This document shows, in pieces, positions 7,829 through 16,816 of a DNA stretch of 64,000 bases (the stretch's first letter is position 1; each line of letters opens with the position of its first letter). Source of the DNA: JAZKID01 sp963714065 (GTDB taxonomy: Bacteria > Pseudomonadota > Alphaproteobacteria > Rhizobiales > UBA4765); the NCBI GenBank assembly GCA_963714065.1, contig OY970226.1, forward strand, positions 806,001-870,000, given 5' to 3'. Position numbers and translations under genes: made by a program. Under the pieces are notes generated by a model, which searched no databases, had not been told where the DNA came from, and saw only the letters and a list, made by a program, of their open reading frames with translations.

Positions 7829-9652
7829 TTAGACGACGAGAGCGCCGCGTGATGAGTAGACGGTCTGTCCGTTTGCCTCAGGGTTGCGCGCCATCAGCGT
7901 GAATGAGTTGAAGCCGGCAACAAGCGGATCAATTTTCGCTTTGCCCGCAGCCTGTTTGGTTATCAAAATGGCGTTGCCCTTTTGCTCTGCTTTCGCATTA
8001 CCAACGCACCAATTCATCAGGGGCGATCCATCATGCCAGAGCGTGCCGTCCTTAAGCTTGCGCTCCATACCCCAGACCGCAGAAGACAGTCGAAAGCCCT
8101 GTGAGATCGAGACAACCATGTCACCAGCTATGCCGCGAGCGGCCAGCTCGTCGACCATGGCAGAAACGCCCTGAGGGTCGAAGCCGACTGCATCCTTTTC
8201 CGGCAGCAGCCCGGCTGTAAAAAACATCTCGACGATATCGGCAACTTCTTTGATGTCCTGCGTCGGGTCGTCGCAAAGAACCAGGTCTTTGTCGCGCTCG
8301 AAATCGGTAAGCTTTTCTGCAATGTCCTTGCGCAGCTTAAGAACGTCGCGCTGTCCCCAAGCCCGATAACAATTCAGCCAGTCTCGCGTAACCTTACAAC
8401 GGCCTGTGGCACATAATCCTAAAAGATCGTCAAGCCCGCCGCCGTCGATGCCTATTGTAACGACCTCGCAGCGCTCGATCAGCTCTTCAAAACTGAGTGA
8501 AGCGTCAGCGGCCGTTTCCCAAAAATCTGCGCCGCGCCAGCGTTCCGAATGCAGGCCAAGACCGATCTGGATATTGAGGTGTTGCGATGCCCAGATACGG
8601 ACTTCTTCTTCACCCTTTTCTTTTGCCTTGGCGTAATCGTCGATCAGACCTTCGATCGTCAGTCCGCGCCCCAGATTTGGCAGAACGAGAGGCCAGAATT
8701 CAGGATTTTCCCAAAGCCTGTCTTTTGAGGTCTGCATTTCCTCCGAAAATTCGTAAAGGATCGGAAGCATTTTCGAATTCTTGATAGTGCCGTCGCGCAC
8801 GCCGCGCGCATATTTCAATTCCGTTTTGAACACGCCTGCAGGCGGCTCGTCCGACTGTGTGGTGATGATGATAAGAAACGCTTCGGAAACCGTCTTTAAG
8901 CCGCCGCGTATCTGCATCATCAGCCTGGATGCGAACGGAAAGGCCGACATCAGGTGCAGCTCATCGAGCAGCACGCCTGCCCATATCCCGCCGGTGGCCG
9001 ACTTCATGTCGAAGGTCTGAATTCTCAGGGTCGCCTTGTTCGTCCGGTCGACGATCGTTTTAAGATGATCCCTGATCTTGAAACGCTTTTTCAGATACGG
9101 ATCGGCTTCGATCATGCCGACGGCTTGCTGAAAGGCGCGGTCTGCAACTTCACGCTCGGGCCCGAACAATGCGAATTTTGCGCGCGGCCTTTCATTCATC
9201 ATCAACGCGGTCAGCATGATCGCTGCGCCGTTTGTGGTTTTGGCGTTCTTTTTTGGTATCAGCTCGAATACTTCCGGCACGCGCCGGACGTTGTTTTCAT
9301 CAAGAGAGCCAAACACAGCCCGCACAATGTCGCGCCCCCATTCGCCGGCGGCCTCAGCAAAACGCGGCTGATCGGGCACGTCCGGCAATCTAAATTTATT
9401 GTAGAGCCCGACAGCTCGGGCCGCCTCTTTAATGTTCAGCGGCAGATCAGGAAGCAGTGAGCGCTGTTCCTTTAGCCGCTGCTCCCAGTCCAGGCAGGAA
9501 AAATCCCATCCATCAGTTGGGCAAGGCAGACCCGTCTTTGTGAAGCAGCTTGCCCCAGTCGCTGTCTTGGTGCGCGCTTTCGGCTTCGCGCTGCTCGACT
9601 TCTTTTTTTCCAAGTTTCGGCTCTTTAATTTTTGGCGCAGTAGGCTGCGCAA
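7829..9652 (-). CDS. Terminase large subunit
   Basis: ATPase-nuclease of the packaging motor. FELIPKKNAKTTNGAA is the adapted Walker A and GVLLDELHLM the Walker B. VTIGIDGGGLDDLLGL and LCDDPTQD carry the acidic residues of the nuclease half. The open frame starts at 9652, but homology begins only at about 9530 (DGWDFSCLDWEQRL). The region above overlaps the small subunit by 140 bp and is Lys/Ser-rich, so the true start is probably near 9530, perhaps at a non-ATG codon. Confidence 0.9.
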   Translation of the reverse strand: MRSLLRQKLKSRNLEKKKSSSAKPKARTKTATGASCFTKTGLPCPTDGWDFSCLDWEQRLKEQRSLLPDLPLNIKEAARAVGLYNKFRLPDVPDQPRFAEAAGEWGRDIVRAVFGSLDENNVRRVPEVFELIPKKNAKTTNGAAIMLTALMMNERPRAKFALFGPEREVADRAFQQAVGMIEADPYLKKRFKIRDHLKTIVDRTNKATLRIQTFDMKSATGGIWAGVLLDELHLMSAFPFASRLMMQIRGGLKTVSEAFLIIITTQSDEPPAGVFKTELKYARGVRDGTIKNSKMLPILYEFSEEMQTSKDRLWENPEFWPLVLPNLGRGLTIEGLIDDYAKAKEKGEEEVRIWASQHLNIQIGLGLHSERWRGADFWETAADASLSFEELIERCEVVTIGIDGGGLDDLLGLCATGRCKVTRDWLNCYRAWGQRDVLKLRKDIAEKLTDFERDKDLVLCDDPTQDIKEVADIVEMFFTAGLLPEKDAVGFDPQGVSAMVDELAARGIAGDMVVSISQGFRLSSAVWGMERKLKDGTLWHDGSPLMNWCVGNAKAEQKGNAILITKQAAGKAKIDPLVAGFNSFTLMARNPEANGQTVYSSRGALVV

Positions 9653-9950
9653 ACGACGGCGCGAGCGTTGCTTCCATCTTTTCGATGTATTCTTTCAGCG
9701 CGCTGGTATTGCCGCCGAATCCTGAATTCTTTAACTTCATCAAGGCCTCAGCCTTTTGTTTCAGCAGCCCTTCATTCAGCTCTTTATAAAAAGTCTGCTT
9801 CAGCGTCGGTTCGCTGACCTCAAAAACGATTGCAATGTCCTTTGGCTTCCAGCCGCAAGCTGTTAAAACTTCTACCTTTTCAGCGGCTCCTAATGGCGGA
9901 TGCCATTTCGGGCGGCCTTTATTTTTTTCTTTTTTCTCTGGTGATTTCAT
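9513..9950 (-). CDS. Terminase small subunit
   Basis: 145 residues. A basic N terminus (KKEKNKGRPKWHPPLG) leads into a helix-turn-helix (EVLTACGWKPKDIAIVFEVS EPTL region). This is the DNA-recognition domain of small terminases that bind the packaging site. A Lys/Glu-rich C-terminal part would contact the large subunit. It lies immediately upstream of the large subunit. Confidence 0.8.
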   Translation of the reverse strand: MKSPEKKEKNKGRPKWHPPLGAAEKVEVLTACGWKPKDIAIVFEVSEPTLKQTFYKELNEGLLKQKAEALMKLKNSGFGGNTSALKEYIEKMEATLAPSFAQPTAPKIKEPKLGKKEVEQREAESAHQDSDWGKLLHKDGSALPN

Positions 9951-10084
9951 GAAAACAGGCCTTATGAGAAAAAAACCTCTGTATGAGAGGGGGCGTGGTC
10001 ACGTTGGCGCAAAGGTTTTTAGAGATTTTGATACCCCCCCCCTATGCCTTTGATTTTATTATCGAATTAACCGATTTGACCGCA

Positions 10085-10393
10085 TCAAGTTTGCCCTCTT
10101 GCTCTTTTTGCGCGCGTGTCAGCGGTCTTTCGTGCGTGGCACTTGGCACACAACAACTCGATGTTGCGCTCATCTAGTTTAGCGCCGCCATCTTTGATCT
10201 CGATGATGTGGTCGCCGACAACGCGATTGGTTGATCCGCATTTCTCACACCAATTGCCGCGCTTCCTCTTGATCGCTGCGACCAGGCTGCGCCATTCAGG
10301 CGAGTTATAGAAACTATCGGCTATCTTCGCGGGCAGCCTAAGCAAGGGCGCCAGCGCTCTTATCGCTGGCTGCAAGGACTTCAGCTTTGTCAC
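10085..10393 (-). CDS. HNH endonuclease
   Basis: 102 residues. WCEKCGSTNRVVGDHIIEIK with a later LLCAKCHARKT forms the HNH motif with the two CxxC zinc knuckles (HNH family PF01844). Free-standing HNH nucleases next to terminase genes are common in HK97-like phages and are needed with terminase for cos cleavage. The gene ends about 135 bp before the small terminase start. Confidence 0.88.
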   Translation of the reverse strand: MTKLKSLQPAIRALAPLLRLPAKIADSFYNSPEWRSLVAAIKRKRGNWCEKCGSTNRVVGDHIIEIKDGGAKLDERNIELLCAKCHARKTADTRAKRARGQT

Positions 10394-10414
10394 ACCGATA
10401 GCCCTTTAAAGCGA

Positions 10415-10445
10415 AACCCCGGCACGCTGGTGGGCGTCCGGGGTT
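10415..10445. repeat. Inverted repeat upstream of the HNH gene
   Basis: AACCCCGG and CCGGGGTT flank a 15-base loop. No T-run follows on either strand, so it is not a canonical terminator. It could be a packaging or regulatory site, since cos regions lie near HNH/terminase genes, but nothing more supports that. Confidence 0.35.
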
Positions 10446-10576
10446 GTTCGACTCAATTTGGTACTCTTCGAAGGTATGTCAACAATAGACCGGACGTCAA
10501 GCCCACTTAGTTCAACAGGGCTGCAGGATTCCTGCAGATCGACGCACAGTGAGAGATTCGGACTTTTTGATTTTTT

Positions 10577-11317
10577 CTATTCTGCAGCGCAAAGGCTTTG
10601 TATGATGCGCTTTTCTGTTTTCTTTTCCGATAGCCATGGGCGTGCCGGTGAAGCTGGGGATAACGGGATATGATCATCAAGTTTATCGTGAAGTTCATCC
10701 GCTAGCCATGAAAGCGCTGAATGCCAGGCGGCATAATGCAGCCTTTCAAGGGCAACGCGATCTGGCCTTGGCTCGTAAACAAGCGGGCAATGCGCAGTGT
10801 CGGGATACTCTCGCCGACCCTTTGGTGGAATAACTAAAATGTTGCGCTTTCCGCTTACGACCCATTTTGGCTTTGGTATTTCAGCGCCATTATCAGGTGT
10901 ATTTCGCAGAGAGGCATGGACGGCAATTAAGCTGCCGACGCGCGGGCGATTATGAACGAGAGCGTAAGTGTCTTCTGCCATCAGGCCGAAGCAATGAAGA
11001 TATTCTTTGGATTCCTCCCAATTGATTGACCAAATATCAAGGGCGATAACTGCAGCATCGAGCTTTAATGCATCCATGTGCGGCGCGCCGTGTATTTCGG
11101 GCAGCCACGGACTATCGCCCCTATGACCCTCTTCAATAATGCAGCCGTATTTTCCAAACTTTAATAGCGAACCAAAGCATGATTTGATCCGTACTTTTTC
11201 CGGCAGGTTGCCATAGACATTTTTCAAAGCATATTCAGGCAGCAGATGAGGGTTTTTCATCAGCTCATCCCTGTAAGCCCACTGCAGCAAAAGATCGATT
11301 GGAACCCGCTTTTTCAT
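10577..11317 (-). CDS. Phage protein of unknown function (246 aa)
   Basis: Begins MKKRVPIDLLLQWAYRDELM. The N-terminal part recalls proteins found beside phage replication genes (VPIDLLLQWAYRDEL and SCFGSLLKFGKYG blocks). No catalytic motif is evident. It overlaps the replication gene by 4 bp, so the two are probably co-translated, and it may take part in replication or its control. Confidence 0.62.
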   Translation of the reverse strand: MKKRVPIDLLLQWAYRDELMKNPHLLPEYALKNVYGNLPEKVRIKSCFGSLLKFGKYGCIIEEGHRGDSPWLPEIHGAPHMDALKLDAAVIALDIWSINWEESKEYLHCFGLMAEDTYALVHNRPRVGSLIAVHASLRNTPDNGAEIPKPKWVVSGKRNILVIPPKGRREYPDTAHCPLVYEPRPDRVALERLHYAAWHSALSWLADELHDKLDDHIPLSPASPARPWLSEKKTEKRIIQSLCAAE

Positions 11318-12837
11318 GCCAATGCCCTTTCATTTTTGTCGTGTAAATACTGAAACTCGCCCTGCTCGACTGCAAAAAGAAAATCTGCTGGGCGTGGCAG
11401 TCTGGGCTTGGTAGCCTCGTCTCTGCTTTTCATGACCCACTCGGTATGCTTGAGCCGATGCTCCTGAAGATGGAGAGGGCACAAAACAAGCGCTTCATTC
11501 AGGTTAAACTCATCGAGCGCACGCCAGAGTGACCACGCATATTCTTCATTTGGGAAAGGGCGCAGCGCATCGTGATAGAATTTTTTCAGTTTCAAAAATC
11601 CTGACCTTTGCTCTTCCGGCGCTTCAATCCAGCCAACCAGTTCGGGCGGCCGCTGTGGCCTTTCCGTTGGGAACCGCCAACCGCGCGTGCCAGACATTGC
11701 ACCGCACCACTCATCGTCATAACTTTCGGCAACGCGAACGGGCGCGCCCGCAAAACCGTTTTTCTTGCAAAGCTCATCCCACTCTTTCCAATGCTGACTT
11801 CCTTCGCTTAACCAGCAAGGCCACAGCTTGTCTTGATCAGGTTTATTCCGCTCAATCACGCGGCGGCAAAGCAGCCCTTCCTCGCTGAGCTCTTTTGGCG
11901 CATGAACGACCAGAGGCTCACTGGGAATGCCCATGGTTTGCCAGATTTTGTAACCAAGATATTCGGCGAGCCTTGCCAATTTCGGTTGCTCGCCTCGCTC
12001 TCGGCGATTGGTGTTTGATATCCACCTCGCGTAAAGCGCATTGTGTTTTTTGATGTGGTTCGGCACGCAGGCCAGTGCCTTGATCGCCTCGGTGTCGGTC
12101 AGCTTCGAAAGCTTTTTATTTGCCTTCTCGCGCTCTCGGTGATTTCGCCACGGGTCTTTTTCGAGTTTGATGTAAGCGCTCTCAAAATCTGCCAATATCG
12201 GCCGCACAACTGCGGGGCCTGGTGCTTCATCGCCCCCTTGAGGCGGCTGCGCCGTAAGCGCAGCAGCCGACGAAAGGGGGTTAGGGGGATTTTTGTCCCT
12301 TTCTCTTATTATTACTTCGTCCCTGTTTACGGTATCCCGCTTTTCCACGTCCCGTAAATTAACACATGGTGTTTCCAAAGCCTCGCTTTCTGGCATGTCG
12401 CCGCCTGCTGAAAAATCATTCTCAGCAACAATTTCATCATCTTCATTTATCGGCTTTGCGTCATCCATTGCTGGCGTGCCGATGCCGCGCCATTCGGCCT
12501 TCAATTCTTCGATTGCCCCCTTATCATCGCAGATGACGTACTCGACACCGTGAAATTGGCCATCTTCGCCCTTCACGCGCCGACGGCAGCCGTAGCCCGC
12601 AAGCATGATGGATTTTAAAATGCCGTAGACCTTGTTGCGTCCGATTTTGAAATGGGACGCAAGCTGCATGACGTGGATAACCCAGTCTTCAGGCTTTGAA
12701 AGCACGTAGGCGGCGATGCCTCGCGTTTCGCCCGACAAGCTTTCATCCTGCAGCAACTCGCGGCCGATCATCGCCCAGCCCGTCTGCGGGCGGCCTCTGA
12801 TCATCATATGCCGCACTGTTCCCTTGTTGTCGCTCAT
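11314..12837 (-). CDS. Winged-helix phage replication protein
   Basis: 507 residues. The first 110 contain GWAMIGRELLQDESLSGETR and VMQLASHFKIGRNKVYGILK, a helix-turn-helix domain found in phage and plasmid replication initiators. The middle (about 125-220) is acidic and probably disordered. The C-terminal half is helical and Trp-rich without a recognised motif. Its place between the small early genes and the terminase block fits an initiator of prophage replication. Confidence 0.65.
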   Translation of the reverse strand: MSDNKGTVRHMMIRGRPQTGWAMIGRELLQDESLSGETRGIAAYVLSKPEDWVIHVMQLASHFKIGRNKVYGILKSIMLAGYGCRRRVKGEDGQFHGVEYVICDDKGAIEELKAEWRGIGTPAMDDAKPINEDDEIVAENDFSAGGDMPESEALETPCVNLRDVEKRDTVNRDEVIIRERDKNPPNPLSSAAALTAQPPQGGDEAPGPAVVRPILADFESAYIKLEKDPWRNHREREKANKKLSKLTDTEAIKALACVPNHIKKHNALYARWISNTNRRERGEQPKLARLAEYLGYKIWQTMGIPSEPLVVHAPKELSEEGLLCRRVIERNKPDQDKLWPCWLSEGSQHWKEWDELCKKNGFAGAPVRVAESYDDEWCGAMSGTRGWRFPTERPQRPPELVGWIEAPEEQRSGFLKLKKFYHDALRPFPNEEYAWSLWRALDEFNLNEALVLCPLHLQEHRLKHTEWVMKSRDEATKPRLPRPADFLFAVEQGEFQYLHDKNERALA

Positions 12838-13070
12838 GCCTTTTTCTTTCTAGTTTTTTTCCGTAAAAGAGCTTTCTGCTTTTCCTCACATGCGGCAAAA
12901 GTGGCCTCGACTGCAGGCGCGTGAAGCGGCAAGCCATTAAATCCGGCAACGCGCGCGAGCTGCACACGCGCGTCTTTCAGGATATTTTTAAGGAGCTTTG
13001 GCTGCCGCTTTTTTCTGGCTGCTGCTTTCTCCAAAAAAGAAAGTGCCGCATCTTTTGTGTGTGCGTTCAT
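12834..13070 (-). CDS. Small basic phage protein (78 aa)
   Basis: ATG at 13070 overlaps the upstream stop (ATGA) and has AGGAG nearby. The protein is very Lys/Arg-rich, ending KALLRKKTRKKKA, and helical. It probably binds nucleic acid, an inference from charge alone. It overlaps the replication gene by 4 bp. Confidence 0.55.
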   Translation of the reverse strand: MNAHTKDAALSFLEKAAARKKRQPKLLKNILKDARVQLARVAGFNGLPLHAPAVEATFAACEEKQKALLRKKTRKKKA

Positions 13071-13264
13071 GTCGCGCTGCTCCTGCATATTTCGCAGACT
13101 GCTAAATCATTCTTCAGCCAGATGGGTGTTGTATCGATAAGCCTGCCGCAGGCGCATTGGCCGAACTGCTCAAGCCAGATTTTCTGCGCACGATGTAAAA
13201 ACGGCGATCGCAAAAGCGCTTCGAAAACCTTGCGCGGCAGAGGGACAACATCAATGCCGATCAT
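13067..13264 (-). CDS. Small zinc-binding phage protein (65 aa)
   Basis: CACGRLIDTTPIW and VCEICRSS supply two CxC/CxxC pairs 20 residues apart, as in a small zinc ribbon. It overlaps the Dam gene by 14 bp and the following gene by 4 bp, so it is part of the coupled operon. Function unknown. Confidence 0.6.
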   Translation of the reverse strand: MIGIDVVPLPRKVFEALLRSPFLHRAQKIWLEQFGQCACGRLIDTTPIWLKNDLAVCEICRSSAT

Positions 13265-14153
13265 TTAGCCCCTCCACGTGTGCAAATAGTGGAGCGCCCG
13301 CGCCGGCATGTAGGCGTTCGAGCGCAGCAGCGCAGATTGGATTGATCCACAAAACTTCCGTGCGCTTGCGCGCGCCGTCCGCGAGTGCGGCAACTTCGAC
13401 GCGCTTCCAATCCGGCAGCGCATTGTCGTAAAGCGCATGAGGGTAACCAGACAGAAGCACCATGCCCTCTAAGCCGCGCAGAAAAGTGAGCAAATGAACA
13501 TGGTCGTTGTCCGTCAACTCGTGCCGGTACATGCGATGCTTCAACTCCTGCTTGTTCGCAGGGCTGCGAGTTTCGGCAATGTATGGCGGGTCGACATAGT
13601 GAAGCGTTTCGGCGCTGTCGTGCTGTGCCATCACCTCGCAGGCATCTCGGTTTTCGACCACCACACCGCGTAGTCGCGAAATCAGCGAAGGCAGAACTTC
13701 GGTATAATTCGCCCAGTCGTGTGCCGGCGTAGTGCCAGAGCGGGACGAATTTGAGCGAAAGCCTGTCACGCGGCCGGAATGTGCGTTGCTGCCGAAGCCC
13801 ATGAAGGCACGGATAATCAGGAACCGTGCACGCTCGACCGCATTTTTCGGTTGGCTGGCAGAGAAGTTGAATTCCTCCCGCGCGAAAGGCGTGAGTTCCA
13901 GGAGCCTGAGGAGTGCCGCGTTTTGCTTTTCGTCCTGCAGCACGCGGAAGAGGTTCACCACTTCCTGATCGAGGTCGTTGTAGACTTCCGCATAGGCGCG
14001 CGGCTTGCGGAATAAAATTGATGCAGCCCCACCAAACGGTTCGACATAAACACGGTGTGGTGGAAAGTGCCCGATAATCCACGGCGCGAGTTTCCACTTG
14101 CCTCCATGCCAGCGAAGCACCGGGCGCTTCGGGCCATCCAGGGCGGGTATCAT
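13251..14153 (-). CDS. DNA adenine methyltransferase, Dam/D12 class
   Basis: 300 residues. RWHGGKWKLAPWI (about 14-26) is the SAM-binding FxGxK-type motif, VYVEPFGGAAS follows, and DPPY is at 188-191. This order defines the D12 N6-adenine class. In phages such enzymes protect DNA from restriction or affect gene control. The start sits right behind a run of 16 G on this strand, which doubles as ribosome site. A second in-frame option would exist only if the run lost one G or gained two (see findings). Confidence 0.92.
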   Translation of the reverse strand: MIPALDGPKRPVLRWHGGKWKLAPWIIGHFPPHRVYVEPFGGAASILFRKPRAYAEVYNDLDQEVVNLFRVLQDEKQNAALLRLLELTPFAREEFNFSASQPKNAVERARFLIIRAFMGFGSNAHSGRVTGFRSNSSRSGTTPAHDWANYTEVLPSLISRLRGVVVENRDACEVMAQHDSAETLHYVDPPYIAETRSPANKQELKHRMYRHELTDNDHVHLLTFLRGLEGMVLLSGYPHALYDNALPDWKRVEVAALADGARKRTEVLWINPICAAALERLHAGAGAPLFAHVEGLNDRH

Positions 14154-14154
14154 A

Positions 14155-14170
14155 CCCCCCCCCCCCCCCC
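14155..14170. repeat. Homopolymer of 16 C (G on the coding strand) at the Dam start
   Basis: Sixteen identical bases lie between the end of the reverse transcriptase gene and the Dam ATG. Tracts of this length change length by slippage. Here a change of -1 or +2 would join the ATG that overlaps the reverse transcriptase stop (14196) in frame to Dam. The length could also be an assembly error. Confidence 0.85.
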
Positions 14171-14192
14171 GGATTCATGAGATCAAAGGACA

Positions 14193-15182
14193 TCATGCGG
14201 CCTCCTGAAGCCCGAGGCTGCGAATGAGATTGGCGCAATCGGCGTGGCGGGCGTGCCCGCGCCATGAGGCGGTGAATTTCGCCAGTTGCGTGAAGCGGCG
14301 CCCTTTCCGTAAAGCTTTAGCCGTGCGTCTGGCGCTGACCACGCTTTGGCGGCGCAGCAGCTTGTGCGTTGCCCAGATCCGATAGCCGAGAAAGTTCACG
14401 CCGCGCCCTGCGGATGCGATTGACCATTTCGAGAAGGTGAGTCCCAGCTGCTCGCGCGAGAAATCTTCAATACTCTGCTTCACCGCCCGCAGGTGTTCGG
14501 AGCTGCGGCCAAGTACGACGATATCGTCCATGTAGCGATACCAGTGCCGCTCACCGAGCGTCTGCTGCATATGGCGGTCGAGTGTCGCGCCGGTATAATA
14601 ATTGGCGAAGATTTGCGAGATGAGGCTGCCGATCGGCAGGCCGACGCCATGGCGCGGCAACATACTTTCAAGCAGGCGCAACGTGGCGCGGCACGATATT
14701 TTGGCCTCGATTAGTTGCCACAGTTTTTCGCGCCGGATCGATGCGAAGTATTTCGAGAAATCCGTTTTCAGGAAATAGACAGGGCCAGTGCGCGCTAAGC
14801 GGCGCAGATCGCTCTGCAGCGCCCGCGCGCCCGCATGTGTGCCTTTGCCTGGACGGCTGGCATAGGCGCCGGGCAGTAATGCGCTGTCGAATATGGGCAT
14901 GAGGACGCGACACACCGCCTGCTGCGCCACGCGGTCATAGAATGGCAGCGCGGAGATCAGGCGGCGCTTTGGGTCGAGAACGTAGAATTCATGGGGTGCA
15001 CCGGGCTGGTAAGCGCCACTTGCCATGTCGCGCGCCAGATCTGCCAGATTGAGCGCGTCGAATTCCTTGAAGTCGAGATAGCCGGGCGTGTTGCGCTTGC
15101 TGCGCGCCGTCAAGCGCAAGGCTTCGCGCATGTTGTGCGGCGATGTGATCTGCTTGATGAGGTTGCGGTAACGCTTCGTCAC
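14193..15182 (-). CDS. DGR reverse transcriptase
   Basis: 329 residues from GTG 15182. That codon overlaps the upstream TGA (GTGA) and has GGGGGA in front; the open frame extends further but overlaps the previous gene. Landmarks: LKTDFSKYFASI (motif A region), GLPIGSLISQ at 181-190, and YMDD at 217-220. The GxxxSQ form of motif 4, instead of QGxxxSP of group II introns, is a hallmark of diversity-generating retroelements. There is no maturase or endonuclease domain. It copies template RNA with adenine-directed errors. It is 1.8 kb from the template, with three genes between. Confidence 0.93.
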   Translation of the reverse strand: MTKRYRNLIKQITSPHNMREALRLTARSKRNTPGYLDFKEFDALNLADLARDMASGAYQPGAPHEFYVLDPKRRLISALPFYDRVAQQAVCRVLMPIFDSALLPGAYASRPGKGTHAGARALQSDLRRLARTGPVYFLKTDFSKYFASIRREKLWQLIEAKISCRATLRLLESMLPRHGVGLPIGSLISQIFANYYTGATLDRHMQQTLGERHWYRYMDDIVVLGRSSEHLRAVKQSIEDFSREQLGLTFSKWSIASAGRGVNFLGYRIWATHKLLRRQSVVSARRTAKALRKGRRFTQLAKFTASWRGHARHADCANLIRSLGLQEAA

Positions 15183-15781
15183 TGCATCTTCCCCCACTGT
15201 TCGGCCATTGCGTCTGCGATGCCAGGGAAAAAGCGCGAGCGTTCTTTTTGACGATCCGGCCCTGGTGGCATTCGATGTACGCGCGCGGCGCGACCTTCGA
15301 CCACCTTTGTTGACTGCAGCTTGGGAAGATTTTTCAACCACAAGCAGGTGCGCTTCACTTCGCCATCACCGAATTGCCAAGGCTGCACGCTTTGGGCGAA
15401 TTCTTCATAATTTCGGATGAGCGCCTTGGCGTGGCGGTGCATCACTGGATTTTCAATGCAAATGCGCTCGATAGGAGCGTTCCAGCAATCCGAAAAAAGC
15501 GCCGCGCCTTCCACCAACTCGCGCTGCATATCGTCAAGGGTTTTGCCGCGTGGCGGTTTGGATAACCACCTCACGCCGCTATTGCATAGGCGGGTACAGG
15601 GCGGATGCGCGACCATGAGAAAATCCCATCCCCAATTCAGCACATCGCGCACGTCGCCCTGAATATGGCGATTACTTTTGGTTTCCGTAGGGAGAAGGTC
15701 GCATGACCATGCATCGTGCCCGCGCTCAAGAAAAGCGTCACGAACAATTCCGCTATATTCACAAGCGACGAGAATTTTCAC
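15179..15781 (-). CDS. Cytosine-C5-methylase-like protein
   Basis: 200 residues from GTG 15781, which has GGAGG seven bases upstream. KILVACEYSGIVRDAFLERG is a SAM-binding first motif and VAHPPCTRLCNSG supplies the Pro-Cys of C5-methylases near residue 60. It is far shorter than ordinary C5 enzymes (over 300 aa) and shows no clear target-recognition domain, so activity is uncertain. Similar short proteins are frequent in phages. It lies between the DGR template and the reverse transcriptase, to which it is coupled by a 4-bp overlap. Confidence 0.7.
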   Translation of the reverse strand: MKILVACEYSGIVRDAFLERGHDAWSCDLLPTETKSNRHIQGDVRDVLNWGWDFLMVAHPPCTRLCNSGVRWLSKPPRGKTLDDMQRELVEGAALFSDCWNAPIERICIENPVMHRHAKALIRNYEEFAQSVQPWQFGDGEVKRTCLWLKNLPKLQSTKVVEGRAARVHRMPPGPDRQKERSRFFPGIADAMAEQWGKMQ

Positions 15782-15815
15782 TTCCACGCCTCCGATATTT
15801 TGCGACAGCGCCGGG

Positions 15816-16205
15816 TCATTCTTCCACCTTGAAAAAACCCAGCTCGCCCTTGTATGGGCGGAAGGGTAAGGGCTTGGGGTTTCGAAGAACGAGGCCAACA
15901 GGGCCGTTGAACCAGGGCGAGTCATATTCGGTGACGCAATCGACGATCTCGACTTCACCGACAATGCCGCCGAGCGGCAGATCATCTATATGCGGCGGCT
16001 CTATTCCAGCTGCAAAAGCCCAACCACGAATGTCATATGCGGCATCCTGCTTCCCGCTGTAGAATGCCTTGCCAGCGTGCAGCAGAATACGACCGCGAAC
16101 TCTTCTGCCGGGATTATGCGGCTTCCAATCACGGTTTTCGACATCCTTACCGGCGTGAAGAATTGCCCATGCATAAGGCTGGCGGACGGAGAGAGCGAGT
16201 GTCAT
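15816..16205 (-). CDS. ASCH (PUA-like) domain protein
   Basis: 129 residues. LALSVRQPYAWAILHAGKDV then ENRDWKP and RGRILLHAGKAFY are typical of ASCH/PUA-like proteins, a fold that binds RNA or modified nucleotides. Phage copies have unknown roles. The start overlaps the upstream gene by 4 bp. Its place inside a DGR, where an RNA must be bound and copied, makes an RNA-related role worth testing but does not prove it. Confidence 0.8.
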   Translation of the reverse strand: MTLALSVRQPYAWAILHAGKDVENRDWKPHNPGRRVRGRILLHAGKAFYSGKQDAAYDIRGWAFAAGIEPPHIDDLPLGGIVGEVEIVDCVTEYDSPWFNGPVGLVLRNPKPLPFRPYKGELGFFKVEE

Positions 16206-16816
16206 GCTGATCTCGCCTGATCTTCGGCACGGCGTTTTTCCAATGCATCGATGAAGCTTTGCGGAATTTCAGCGCGGTATTTGCCGCCAAACCAGCTTAC
16301 TGGCGGCTCCTTTTTCAGAGCCCGTTCTAAATCTGCAAAAGCATTCTTGATGTTGTCGGATAATTCACCGTCTTCAGGGAGAATGTCGCTGTAAAAGTCT
16401 TCAGGGTCTGGCACATGCGGATAGCTTGGTTCGCAAATAACCAGCTGCATATCCGATGGAGAAATGCCCTCATCGAAGCAATAATCTTCTAAGTCGCTTT
16501 CATGGAAGAAATATCGATCATCACTTTTGCAATCGAAAAGCGGTTCGCCTTCCCAAGGCTTGCTGGGATATTCGAGATAGCGCGCCTGCTCATTTTTTTC
16601 ACGACAAGATTTGCAATGCGTATATAGTTTTTCCGTTACCACATCACAGCTTTGGCATTTTCTATGAGTGCAACCGTCGTAGCGCGCCGCATCTTCGGCT
16701 TGCCCCATGCGATCAGGGTAAAACAATCCTCTGCGAGACATCCACCCTTCAATGGTTGCCCGATGTGCTGCTTCTGGTGCATCAAACATTATAACTTCTT
16801 CTTTTTTATTAGCCAT
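16202..16816 (-). CDS. Zinc-ribbon phage protein (204 aa), unknown function
   Basis: ATG 16816 is preferred (AGGATGGGG upstream). CTHRKCQSCDVVTEKLYTH and CKSC give four cysteines in pairs near residues 50-70, a likely zinc ribbon. The centre is acidic, and the C terminus has PPVSWFGGKYRAEIPQSF. No family recognised. It is the first gene after the DGR template. Confidence 0.6.
   Translation of the reverse strand: MANKKEEVIMFDAPEAAHRATIEGWMSRRGLFYPDRMGQAEDAARYDGCTHRKCQSCDVVTEKLYTHCKSCREKNEQARYLEYPSKPWEGEPLFDCKSDDRYFFHESDLEDYCFDEGISPSDMQLVICEPSYPHVPDPEDFYSDILPEDGELSDNIKNAFADLERALKKEPPVSWFGGKYRAEIPQSFIDALEKRRAEDQARSA

Noticed and set aside
10031..10039. Short C-run before the HNH gene as a second slippage switch
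   Set aside because: It lies between genes, away from any start codon, and is too short to be a convincing switch.
13261..14265. 334-codon minus-strand frame overlapping Dam and the reverse transcriptase end
   Set aside because: It is the out-of-frame shadow of the clear Dam gene and shows low-complexity, Arg/Cys-rich composition. Only its ATG near 14196 matters, for the poly-G finding.
14193..15182. Reverse transcriptase as group II intron or retron
   Set aside because: No maturase/endonuclease domain or intron ends, motif 4 is GxxxSQ, and avd plus TR/VR are present.
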